A stretch of 64,000 nt of DNA from Whalleya microplaca. Lineage: Eukaryota; Ascomycota; Sordariomycetes; Xylariales; Xylariaceae. A model generated the notes under the pieces. That model was not told the DNA's origin, did not search any database, and was given only the letters and a program-made list of their open reading frames with translations. Location: assembly GCA_022497155.1 (NCBI GenBank), contig MU385715.1:682001-746000 (forward strand). The letters are read 5' to 3'. Below, one piece after another: positions 54,976-64,000 of the stretch. Position 1 is the stretch's first letter. Every line of letters begins with the position of its first letter. The translations under genes and the position numbers were made by a program.

Positions 54976-57794
54976 TTAATAGTAAACCCTCTCATCCCAG
55001 ATCGGTGGACGCACCGTCTCCGTGTCCCACTCCAGCTTGTTCTTCTCGTTCAAGGTGCAGCCTTCGTCCGTGATCGGGATGACCTTCCCGGAGTCCCTCA
55101 CTTCCTGCTTCGAGATGCCCATCGAGTCCTCGGGGATCCAGAGCAGCGGCGTCGCGCTGGCGACGGCGGGCGGGAAGTAGGCGTCGCGCTCTATCTCGTC
55201 CGTGTACAGGCTCCGGGGGTCGACGAAGTCGTGCGGGATGAGCTTGCGCATCGCCTCGTAGTCCGAGTACACCCACGGCTTGAGGAACTTGGCCAGGAAG
55301 CTCGGTTTCTTGCCCGCGACGGCCGTGTCGCCGGATGAGACCTTCTCGGCGTTGGAGGCGTCGTTAGCGTCGCCGTTCTTGACCGTGGAGCTCTCCACCT
55401 GCAAGGATTGCTCTTCAACTTCGAGCGATCTGGGCAGGCTGTAGAGCAGAGGGTTGATGGCGTTGTTCATCGAGATGTGGAAGAGCGCGGTGAAGACAAG
55501 GAACGCAATCATGAGAACCAGTGGCCCGATAGCGACCGAGGCCGCGAAGAGTCCTACCATGCACAACTCGGCGATATAGATACCGGCGAACAGCTGTTTC
55601 AGAGCTCGGGGGTAGATGAGACCTCGAGTGTCAATCGCGGTATCTGTGACGAAGAAGACATTGTAGCGCCACGCGAGGTAGAAGAACGAGAGCCCGATCG
55701 TAGCGAACCCGAGCATCAACGGCGCAATCGAAGCATACGTAATACCTAGAATGGTTAGCGAGGCGGACACGCACCCTGGGAGCTTGATAGGACTTACTAA
55801 TCACGGCAATGTTCGTGTAGACCGGTAACACGCTGCCCCAGGAGATAGCGCTCAGATTGGCCCATTTCTGGTATAGGGCACGTGGAGTGCCCGCTAAGAA
55901 CTTGTATACGAGTGAGAAAATGACGAAACCGACAACCTGCGAGACTACGCCGGAGGCGATGCCTATGCCCTGGACGATGAAGTACGAAATGTAGAAGTTA
56001 GAGGCTTTCGGAAGGTTCGACGCCAATATGTTTGTGACGGAGCCAGGATTGTTTATAATCTGGGTCACGATAGCTGACGCAGAAGAAGTGACCGTGGTGA
56101 TCAGGAAAACTTGAACGAGCTGGAAAGCGAAGTATGCGTTCTGGGTGAACAGCTCGACGCGCGATAGAGAGGGTTCTCCTGAGAGTTTGGCACACACTAT
56201 CCCGATGTTAGTACTGTCATAACGAGGGCTGAAGCATCGCCAAGAGCTAAAAACCTACGTCTCATAATAATGGGCACCAGCGACATGAGGATCGAGAGAG
56301 CGACTGAGGGCAAGAGACCAGTAATGAAACCCAGGATAGTGGGAGGGATGTCCAGAAGCCAGTTGAGGAAGAAGACCTTGTTGGCAATGTAGGTGACGTT
56401 CGAAATAATACCCACAACCGCGACAGGAATCGCCCAGAAGATGATGAGAACGCTGATGAAAGCGAGGACTGCGAACCTGCGGATGATTCTCTGCCACCAC
56501 GAGACCTTCAGCGCGCTCCAGACAACCTCGCCAGGGGTAACACCGATGTACTTGGGCGCCATCTGCAGAGCCTGGTGATGCGCCAAGATCTGGTAAGCCG
56601 ACTGAGCATCTGCCTGAGTGAAGAACTCGACGAACACACTGGGGATCCTGGTGTAGTTGCCGGAACGGTATTCGTGCTGGGCGGCATCGACGGTGGGGAT
56701 AATGCGTTCCAATTCCGTTCGGCACCAGTCGATGGTGTCGACTTTCTTGCCCACAAGACCAAACTTCCCCACACGGTGGGTTGGTCGTTTCTTAGCCGGA
56801 ACCCAGCGAGCGGCGAGGCTTCCCGACTCCGCGTCTGCAGGCGCCTCGGCTGTCTCCTCAGCGGCGCCGCCCTTCTTGGCCGCCTTGATGCGCTCAGCAT
56901 TGGCGAGCTTCAACAATTTGACTTCGGCCTTCTCAAGCTTCATGGCGACCTCGTCGCGTTCCTTGACGAGCTCTTGGAGCTTCTCAGTATCCCCCACGAC
57001 CCAGACATTCTTGACTGAGTCGCCGAAAACCTTGCGCAGTCGAGCCTCATCGAGATACGGGTCCGGCACGGAGACGAAAAGCACGGTTCGGGATGAGATA
57101 CGGTTGGCATAGAACGGCGACAGCAAGAATGCCTGTCGCAAGTTGACGTAGTAGATGTTCTCTCGCAGGATCATGTACATGACGAATCCATAGAATATCC
57201 AGGCCATGAATGTGTGCGCATAGTAGCGGTTTGACTCCGTCTCCTTGTTAATACGCGAGTAAGAGAGTATATCTACCTGTTCTGCCTCACCCGACCCAGT
57301 AGCGTTTACGGGGAATAGAACAGGCCATAACAGACAACATCCCACAAAGCAGATGATGATCAGTGTGCGCAGAAACCGAAGAAAGAGATAGGCGTCTAGA
57401 GACTGGTGCTGCAACGGATGGGTGTTAGGCATCCGCCAGAAGGTGGTGAACCAGTTGAATAAGCCATTTGGAAGGGCGGGTGATCGCTCACTAGCAAGGC
57501 ACACGGAGTCAGTCGTCAACCTATCTCCAGTATCATGATGTCCGAAAACTCACTTCGTTCGAATACTTCCTAAATAGGTTCGGGGAGCATAGTAGCGTCT
57601 GTGGCTCTTTCGCAGACACAAGAAAATCGAGAAATAAACAGCGCCAACTATGGCAACAGGTCCCAACGTGAGATAGAGATCTATTCGATAGAGTTAGTTT
57701 TGAGTATAGAGGTAGGTATGTTGATAATCATGTGACACGTACTGGCTGCCGAAGCTGCTGGAGTATCACGCGCCGACCCGGTATTGTCGCTCAT
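54976..57794 (-). CDS. CSC1/RSN1 family calcium-permeable stress-gated channel-like protein
   Basis: Five exons (57743-57794, 57554-57680, 56259-57490, 55798-56196, 54976-55745) join in phase to 859 residues. The topology matches the OSCA/TMEM63/CSC1 (DUF221) family: an N-terminal membrane helix near residue 20-40 followed by YYAPRTYLGS and ERSPALPNGLFNWF, two more helices, a large cytosolic domain (about 190-370) with a charged coiled coil, then the RSN1_7TM block (VVWSALKVSWWQR, IPVAVVGIISNV, FFLNWLLDIPPTILG, IIMRLCAKLSGEP, FTQNAYFAFQLVQVFL, ASNLPKASNFYISYFIVQG). A C-terminal cytosolic tail follows. Homologues are osmotically or mechanically gated cation channels or phosphate/sorting-related proteins; which role applies is not decidable. 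The second intron is taken to end at CTTGCTAG (57491), because that gives the expected TNERSPALP join. Confidence 0.92.
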
Positions 57795-60370
57795 CTTCAC
57801 TAATTATGAAGACGACGCGAATATCTCGCCTGGTACGATCATACAAGCCCTGAGGATCTGATCCGAGTAAAAAGGCCAGAGGTCGATGCAGTGAAGACGA
57901 AGGTCGACGTGGTTGAGAAAAACAGGATTTTCTAGTCCACAAGCCACGGGCTGATTAGCCGTCAAGTAAATTAAGAACTCCAGCTAAAATTCACAAACGC
58001 GGGTGGCTGGCCCAGAATATGTAACTATAACCCAGCAAGTCGTCAGTGATCGTCAGACAGGAAATGTGGACTATAACCTGCCAATGACTAGCAATGACAA
58101 GGCCCGAAGGGAGGGCAAGAAAAGAGATTGACGAGAGAGCTGGAGGCCTAATACACAGTGGATCACAATTGGAATTAATTTGATCTTTCCCCCCTCCTGA
58201 GCCTCAAGACATCTAGATCTCGCATTTCAGGAGCTGCTCTGGTGCCACCGTATGATTTGGCGTCTGGGGGACAGACCTGACCCCTGTCACCTTCACAAGC
58301 TTTCCCAACATTGAATTGAGTGGAGAGGTGATGACGATGATTTGCACGTACCCCTGTAGGATTTGATCCACCTATCGATTAAACTTGGAACTTCCGAACT
58401 AGAGGTTGTATTGCCAATGGACCTCGTTAGACCAATACACCAGTTGCCAGTCGGTTTCTCTCCTTCGCCTGTCACCTGTCTGTCTACCTCTGCAGACTGA
58501 TAAACAAACTGGTTTTGCTCGACCACCCAACGAATTCAAGGGAAGCTTCCTCGAGTTAAACTTGTTTAGCATAAAGGACCGCTCGTGTATGGACGGGAAA
58601 AACCCCAAGCTGGGCAAGATATGCCGGGAGCTACCCTGCACCTATCCGCCTATTAGACGCCAGGGGTAGACTTTTTTTTAACTGTGGTATGTCCAAGCTT
58701 TTCGAGCTTGACCGCTGGCAAAGTGATGCCGAGATTCGACTAGGGCTGTTAGGGACAACGCGACGCAGCTTGGAGATAGCGAGAACACCAGGAAGGCTAC
58801 TAGCGAATCTGTCAAAGTTGGGGGGAGGGGGATGAGAGGGTGGGACTTGAACGAGTTATTTGCATTTCATCTCATCCCAACTACCTATTGTTCTTCTGTT
58901 ATGTCTCACTTGAGTGATGTCCGGTCGCAATGTCTGCTGTTGTACATATAAATGACATCACCCTAAGCCAGCAAGCCACTTCAAGAACTATCGAAATGCT
59001 ACTACGATTTGGGTTTATGACGCCTGTCAAACCCCATCGAGTTAACTAACTTTATAAACTAATGAATTCGAACTGGTAAGCGCATGTCGCCCATTCCATG
59101 GTAGGATTAACAAGAAGTCCGCTTGGCTTTCCTCGCCTTGCTATACCTACGCATGCGCTTATAGCTGAGAGGGAGTTGCCCTAGGAGATTACAGAGATGA
59201 TGCTGTCTTAAGATAAAAAATCCGACGGTATTGCAACTAAGATTAGTTATTGACTTTGATCATTTCGCGGTCGTCGCGTGGCTTTCTCCAGCTTGCTCCG
59301 TGACTCCTAATCGGTCAGACTCCCGAGACATCGCGTTGCTCGGCAGCTACAATGCAGTGACTATTATGATACCGCATTCGGTTATACAACAGTCAGAGAT
59401 AGATCATTTCGCACATGTAATACCTCTTATCTTCTTCTGTCATACTTAGTTGGTCATTTGTGTAAGATCTATCCAACACCGCCTAGCGACTTGTTGCAAT
59501 CCAGATCGGATGGCCTCTGTTCGGTGACACGCCCTGCCGACAATCACTAGAAACTCAAGTCGTTGACGTGTTGCAGAATTTAGGGCCCAGGCTTGAATAG
59601 GCCCGTTGGCAAAGTAGTGGGTTGTATTAAGTCATTTTGTACGACCGGCTTATTTTAGCTTCATGAGGGACCATCGAGATATGCGGCGGCGCATTTGTTT
59701 TTAGAATGACGCATTCCAAAGTCTATTTTGATGTTTGCTGCTAGAGGCAACCGGATTCAGATACACGTCTAATATAGATACAGATACCTAGCATTAGATG
59801 CCGCGGCGCTCGTGACATCAACTCGCCCTAAGAAATCTGTAAGGTAAAATGGTAGATTCCGTGCATGATAGATAAAGGTATTTAGAAATGATCCATCTTG
59901 AAATGAAATCTACATGGCAATATCAAAAGGCATTAATCTCAAGCGTGCATGCGACTACCTTTTCCACTGCAAGGCATTAATCTCAAGCGTGCATGCGACT
60001 ACCTTTTCCACTGCAAGGTAGTTTCATGGGTGTGGTGCTTTCAGTATCTACACTGACAGGACGCCATCCATTCCAACTGCTTTGAGAAAGGTGAATCATT
60101 TGAATATTCTCCAGAGCCGTTTTCATTGTCCAAGAAGTCTTCGAAATGCTATTGTGGTTCTGGAATGTCGCATTTTTGAAGGGACTGTCTCTCCATTCCC
60201 ACGCCAGGGAGAGACTTATTTCTCCCTTTCACGCTCAATCAACAATGACTTGTAGCTTGCCATGCTCCTCCTCCCCTCTTCCCTTCTGTTTTTTTCGCTA
60301 GATCGTAGCTCTGCCGCCAACAAGACCGTTATTTCCCTACCACTAAGTCTTGTGTGTTTGTCGTGAAAGC
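57795..60370. other. Intergenic region upstream of the unrecognised intronless gene
   Basis: No convincing gene in about 2.6 kb; frames of at most about 90 codons lack features. A perfect 44-bp tandem duplication lies at 59927-60014. The last 130 bases before 60371 are pyrimidine-rich and probably the promoter and leader of the next gene. Confidence 0.5.
59927..60014. repeat. Perfect 44-bp tandem duplication
   Basis: Two identical 44-bp units beginning AAGGCATTAATCTCAAGCGT lie head to tail (59927-59970 and 59971-60014), and a further AAGG follows. The unit contains the palindrome GCATGC. It lies about 360 bases upstream of the start codon at 60371. Confidence 0.97.
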
Positions 60371-62080
60371 ATGGCCGCCAACATAGAGAACGAACAGGTT
60401 GTAGACGTCCAGCAGGACCAAAAGGGCTACATTGGGGCTACCCATTGGGCACTCCCCTATGTGAGCAACCACAACTTTGAGAACCCTCAGACCAATACGG
60501 CGTTACTTGCGCATGTCAACTGCGGCTACTTGTCCACCCCAGGCCGGCCGCCGACTTTGCTCGCCTTGAAGCAGCATGCCCAGTCTCTGGCCGTGTTGAT
60601 CTCCAGTCTCGCCCCAAGTTCAACCTCAGCCGAAATCGACAATGAAAATCAGGAGGGAGAAAAACGCCGGTTTCCAAAACATGAGGCCTTCGACTACTTG
60701 AACAACTTGCAGGTTCACTACGACAGCCTCGATGCTGCACACAAAGCACCACTAAACAGTCTCGTCAACTTAATTCGGGAGAATAGTGATGTGGAAGGCG
60801 TGGAGTATCATTGTCCCCTAACCACGACGCGCCTCGAGTTCGCTGAGCAGCAAGAAAGGGGTCAATTTCGTCCTTTCCAAACGCACATGACTCTCCTCAT
60901 GCACGCCAACGAGTGCCTAGAGAGACTAGACCACGAATACTCCGCCATGGGTGGGCTGCTCTCGATCATTCCCCTCGAAAACGAGGATGTGAATGAGCTA
61001 GAGGGTCTCAAAAGCGCTAAGGAGACTCTGGTCGGCCAGTGGATCTTGTACACTCAGCATCTCGTCAGCCGTATGCATGAGCTCGAGATCGCTTACGGCA
61101 ACTCCCTTGACCTGCTTGATAACGAAGCTGTCGTCCCAGCACAACACATCAGCGTCCATGGGCCTGACGGACGGTCTGGCAGAGAGATAGTCTACCCTCA
61201 AGACCGCTGGATCTTGGCTAACGCCGGGGACGACGTCTTCAGCTTCATACACCAGATGCTTGATAGAAAGGAGGCAGTATTGGACCGGCGGGACAAAGCT
61301 TACATGGACCAAAATGTCGTCGGTGGAGCATTGCGGAAGGACGATGATCTTAGCAAGCTCCGCGGTATAGTCGAAGTCGACCTAAACACCAGATTCTACC
61401 GTATCAAGGGTAGTGGTCACGGCCCTATCTTCGTCCTCCCAGCCTTTGCAGACCGCCCCGGCACGGAGTACACAAGGGAAATGGAGAAGCGACCGACCGT
61501 TGTCACGATAACACAGCCGTCGTTCCCAGACCGATCCTCCGCTTGGGATAAGAAGAACTACCAGAAGGATACTGAAAACAGAAAGCAGTTCCTTGAGATT
61601 TCTAGCCTCAAAAGAAAAATAGCCGAATTAGAAAGTGGAAACCAGTTGCAAACCCACCAGCTGGACAGACTACGCCATGTGAACAGCATGTACGAAACAA
61701 GTCAAGGGAAGGACGCTAAGCAGATGGCGGAGGCAGTAGCCAATGCTGTCACGGAGAGGAACCAGTACGAGGAACAGTTCAACAAACTCTCGCAAACTGC
61801 CAAAGCGCTTCAAGCCGAACTGAGCGTGTTCAAACAAAAAGGCAAACTGGCACAGGCCGACAACCCTGCCACTATTATCGGAGCAACCCAAGAGGGCAAT
61901 GACCTGGTTTATACCGTACATTCGTCCTGGATGCAGGTATACCAAGCTCGATCAAACGCAGTAGAGAATGCTAGGGATGGTGTTGAGAGGTCCAGGAATA
62001 TTCTTAAGGGGCTCGCAGCCGCAGGGCACCTGAACCTGGCGGATTTCAACTGGATGAGCGGGTTGCAGGATTGTCCTTAA
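60371..62080 (+). CDS. Unrecognised intronless protein, 569 residues
   Basis: The first ATG in frame is at 60371 and the frame runs unbroken to 62080. The protein has no signal peptide or membrane segment. Visible blocks are YIGATHWALPYVSNHNFENP near the N-terminus, a mostly helical middle (QTHMTLLMHANECLERLDHE and LKSAKETLVGQWILYTQHL), a segment with FYRIKGSGHGPIFVLPAFAD, and a coiled coil at about 408-495 (LEISSLKRKIAELESGN). The end contains YTVHSSWMQVYQARSNAV. I cannot name a family. The lack of introns contrasts with most conserved neighbours and could mean a lineage-specific gene, retroposition or horizontal or viral origin; none of these is shown by the sequence itself. Confidence 0.8.
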   Translation: MAANIENEQVVDVQQDQKGYIGATHWALPYVSNHNFENPQTNTALLAHVNCGYLSTPGRPPTLLALKQHAQSLAVLISSLAPSSTSAEIDNENQEGEKRRFPKHEAFDYLNNLQVHYDSLDAAHKAPLNSLVNLIRENSDVEGVEYHCPLTTTRLEFAEQQERGQFRPFQTHMTLLMHANECLERLDHEYSAMGGLLSIIPLENEDVNELEGLKSAKETLVGQWILYTQHLVSRMHELEIAYGNSLDLLDNEAVVPAQHISVHGPDGRSGREIVYPQDRWILANAGDDVFSFIHQMLDRKEAVLDRRDKAYMDQNVVGGALRKDDDLSKLRGIVEVDLNTRFYRIKGSGHGPIFVLPAFADRPGTEYTREMEKRPTVVTITQPSFPDRSSAWDKKNYQKDTENRKQFLEISSLKRKIAELESGNQLQTHQLDRLRHVNSMYETSQGKDAKQMAEAVANAVTERNQYEEQFNKLSQTAKALQAELSVFKQKGKLAQADNPATIIGATQEGNDLVYTVHSSWMQVYQARSNAVENARDGVERSRNILKGLAAAGHLNLADFNWMSGLQDCP

Positions 62081-62969
62081 TCGTCACTGGGTCTTAATTG
62101 TGTTGTCTGATTGAAAAGTAATACTTTTCAATTTCTGTATTATGAGATGATTTTCTATGTCAGGTCAGGGTATGCAAACAGCATTTCAAGTCATGTGTCT
62201 CCTAGCAATGGATGATAGAAGCAAGTTGGTCACAGTGATAGATGCGATGAAGTCTGGATTGAATCGCGAATATGCATGTGATGCTAGTGTCGAGGAACAA
62301 TAATACTATGTGAGAGCCACTTTGCTAAGCTGTAGTAACTCTGATAGGGGAGTTCTAATAGGCGGTTGCCCTGCCAACGGACTTGCACTCCGTTGTTTTT
62401 CAGGTTATGCACTCATGCAACTCTTGTATTATGTGTGCGTAAGCGCCGCTGTTATTCAAATTCAAGTCTGGTCTGTCTATCTTACTTAAAGTGAGAGAAG
62501 TTTAGTGTATATGTAAGTATGACTTGACTTTCTCAGCTGTCACCGAGTTTTAAGCCATATGCGTCATAATTGTTCTTCCTGTTGTTATTACTGAGAGACC
62601 TTATCTTTAGTGGCTAGTTTCGTCACTTATTCTCCGGGAAAAACATTGACAACAGCGTCACACAAATTGACCTGTCCCGTAAGCCCCCACCAAAGCTCCG
62701 ACAACTGCCAGGTCTGTGTTGATCGTCAGCGCAAACAAATCGGTGGTTGACTTCAGCAAGACCCTTGCCCCGCGCTCCCGAGTACCAGCCCTTGCGCGCA
62801 TTGCCCTACTTGTACGGACAACTCATCATCGTCCTGTACTATTGACCTGTCGCATACGTTGTCTCCTCCTTGCTCGTTGCCTGAGGTTCTGCTCCATGCG
62901 ACTTAGCTGAGTGGAACGATGCTTCTCACAGGACTGGGCTAGAGCATTCATACGAAAACTGCCCTCGGG
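62081..62969. other. Intergenic region upstream of the Kelch-type gene
   Basis: No convincing gene; a 64-codon frame at 62716-62910 has no features. The last bases before 62970 are the likely leader of the next gene. Confidence 0.5.
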
Positions 62970-64000
62970 ATGGTGTTGTCGTTGGTTGGCGATCCTTCAA
63001 GGTCAGGCCCGCTGATGTCGTCGCGGGCGACGGCAGCTACCCGATATTCGATATTAATTACTCTCTGCGCCCTTTTCTCGACTGTCGTTGCCGCTCAGCA
63101 ATCGTTACCATACATACCCACAACTATATTTCTTCCTGGATCGAACCCGGGACTAGCACAGGACAATGCGACTGGTTCAGTTGCCTACATATTCTCACAC
63201 CAGGATGACTCTGTCGAACTGTTGGCCCTCAACTACTCAAGCAACATCCAAGCCTCGTCATTATCACTACAGACATTATCATCAAGTCTACCCTTCTTAC
63301 AGAGCAATAGCACCGCGTTCACGCCCTCTATTGCAGACAATGGGTCACTAATCATCTATGCCGGCGACTGTTCTTCGCCGTCGGATTCAGAGATATGGAC
63401 CTTTAATCCGTCAGCCAATGGTGACACCTCGTCACCATGGCGTCAAGTGAGCACTTCGAAGACCGTCGATGCCAACGATACCGGAGCGGGACCTAGCTTT
63501 TTGGGTGGTAGTTTTAGTTTTTCGACCACTCTGGAGCCTGAGATCACACGGGCAAACACCTATGTATATGGAGGCATGTGCCCGAACGCTACTTCGGACG
63601 GGAGCAAGTATCAGTCGATGGCAACTTATTCAAATCAAATGTACAAGATATCGCCGTCTCCGGGAAATGCAGACCAATATACGGTCAGCTCAATTGCTAG
63701 CAAAGGGCCGCCAGTCGCTGAAGCTGGCTTTACATTCACTGGCCTCTCTCCTTCGATCTCCAACCGCTCCGGGACAGTAACCCAGCAAGTCAATTACGTG
63801 CTCTTAGGTGGTCACACGCAGCACGCCTTCATCAACATGAGCACCGCCGCAATCTGGAATCTACCGGAGGAGAGTTGGGGCTTCATATCGAACATCAAGG
63901 TGGCAGGCTCAGGAACCGCCAACACGGAACTGGCAGTTAAAAGCACCATTGACAGCATAGATAGCCGATCTGGCCATACGGCCGTGGTCAACGAAGATGG
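62970..64000 (+). CDS. Secreted or membrane Kelch-type beta-propeller protein (partial)
   Basis: The frame from ATG at 62970 stays open to the right edge (343 codons visible) without introns. An ATG at 63015 in the same frame would give a more typical signal peptide (MSSRATAATRYSILITLCAL, cleavage after VVAAQ). The luminal or extracellular part has many N-glycosylation sequons (NATGS, NYSS, NSTAF, NATSD, NRSG, NMST) and Kelch-like blade signatures: SLIIYAGDCSSPSDSEIWTF, ANTYVYGGMCP, VNYVLLGGHTQHAFINMS followed by AAIWNLPEESWGF, and RSGHTAVV at the edge. A beta-propeller with a later transmembrane helix is usual for fungal proteins of this kind, but that part lies outside the window. The role is unknown. 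Confidence 0.82.
   Translation, partial: MVLSLVGDPSRSGPLMSSRATAATRYSILITLCALFSTVVAAQQSLPYIPTTIFLPGSNPGLAQDNATGSVAYIFSHQDDSVELLALNYSSNIQASSLSLQTLSSSLPFLQSNSTAFTPSIADNGSLIIYAGDCSSPSDSEIWTFNPSANGDTSSPWRQVSTSKTVDANDTGAGPSFLGGSFSFSTTLEPEITRANTYVYGGMCPNATSDGSKYQSMATYSNQMYKISPSPGNADQYTVSSIASKGPPVAEAGFTFTGLSPSISNRSGTVTQQVNYVLLGGHTQHAFINMSTAAIWNLPEESWGFISNIKVAGSGTANTELAVKSTIDSIDSRSGHTAVVNED

Noticed and set aside
57491..57519. Alternative exon 3 start of the 7TM channel gene adding LTTDSVCLA
   Set aside because: An in-phase acceptor at CTTGCTAG with a CTGAC branch site upstream gives the expected family join to ERSPALP.

Overview
The window is nuclear DNA of a filamentous ascomycete (Pezizomycotina). 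The evidence is genes with many short GT-AG introns of about 50 to 200 bases, conserved single-copy eukaryotic genes, a fungal Zn2Cys6 regulator, the fungal form of NUR1, and long low-complexity regulatory-type proteins. The MOB3/phocein, INCENP and NUR1 sequences and the many CCTAGGT/TAGGTAGG motifs between genes make Sordariomycetes my best guess, but this is inference and the species is not identified.

Layout. Positions 1-897 hold the start of a membrane-anchored MOSC protein (minus strand). A gene-poor stretch follows to 8.58 kb, containing a 421-bp hAT-like miniature transposon (4060-4480) with a perfect 8-bp target duplication. From 8.6 to 24.5 kb come a Zn2Cys6 transcription factor, the STRIPAK subunit MOB3 (minus), a CobW/ZNG1 zinc GTPase, the CCR4-NOT subunit NOT2 with a small ORF nested in its third intron, an RRM-like protein preceded by a 17-bp minisatellite, and a secreted SRPBCC-fold protein (minus). 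A second inverted-repeat element lies at 24762-25260. INCENP (27.4-31.5 kb) and a 938-residue J-domain protein (34.2-37.2 kb) follow.

The region 37.2-45.5 kb is gene-poor and looks accessory: an F-box protein, an unrecognised charged protein with a fresh 26-bp duplication over its stop codon, and a possible remnant of a small membrane protein. From 45.5 to 57.8 kb genes are dense again: a 1289-residue low-complexity membrane-tailed protein, NUR1, V-ATPase subunit F (VMA7), an NPC2-like lipid transfer protein and a CSC1/RSN1-type 7TM channel. The window ends with an intronless gene I do not recognise (60.4-62.1 kb) and the start of a secreted or membrane Kelch-type protein running off the right edge.

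Most genes are unrelated housekeeping loci and no biosynthetic cluster or defence island is visible. The observations most worth checking are the in-frame TAG inside the apparent MOB3 coding region, the nested ORF in NOT2, the two non-autonomous transposons, and an apparent GC-AG intron in the J-protein gene. Exon joins were inferred by eye from splice consensus, reading phase and family expectation.
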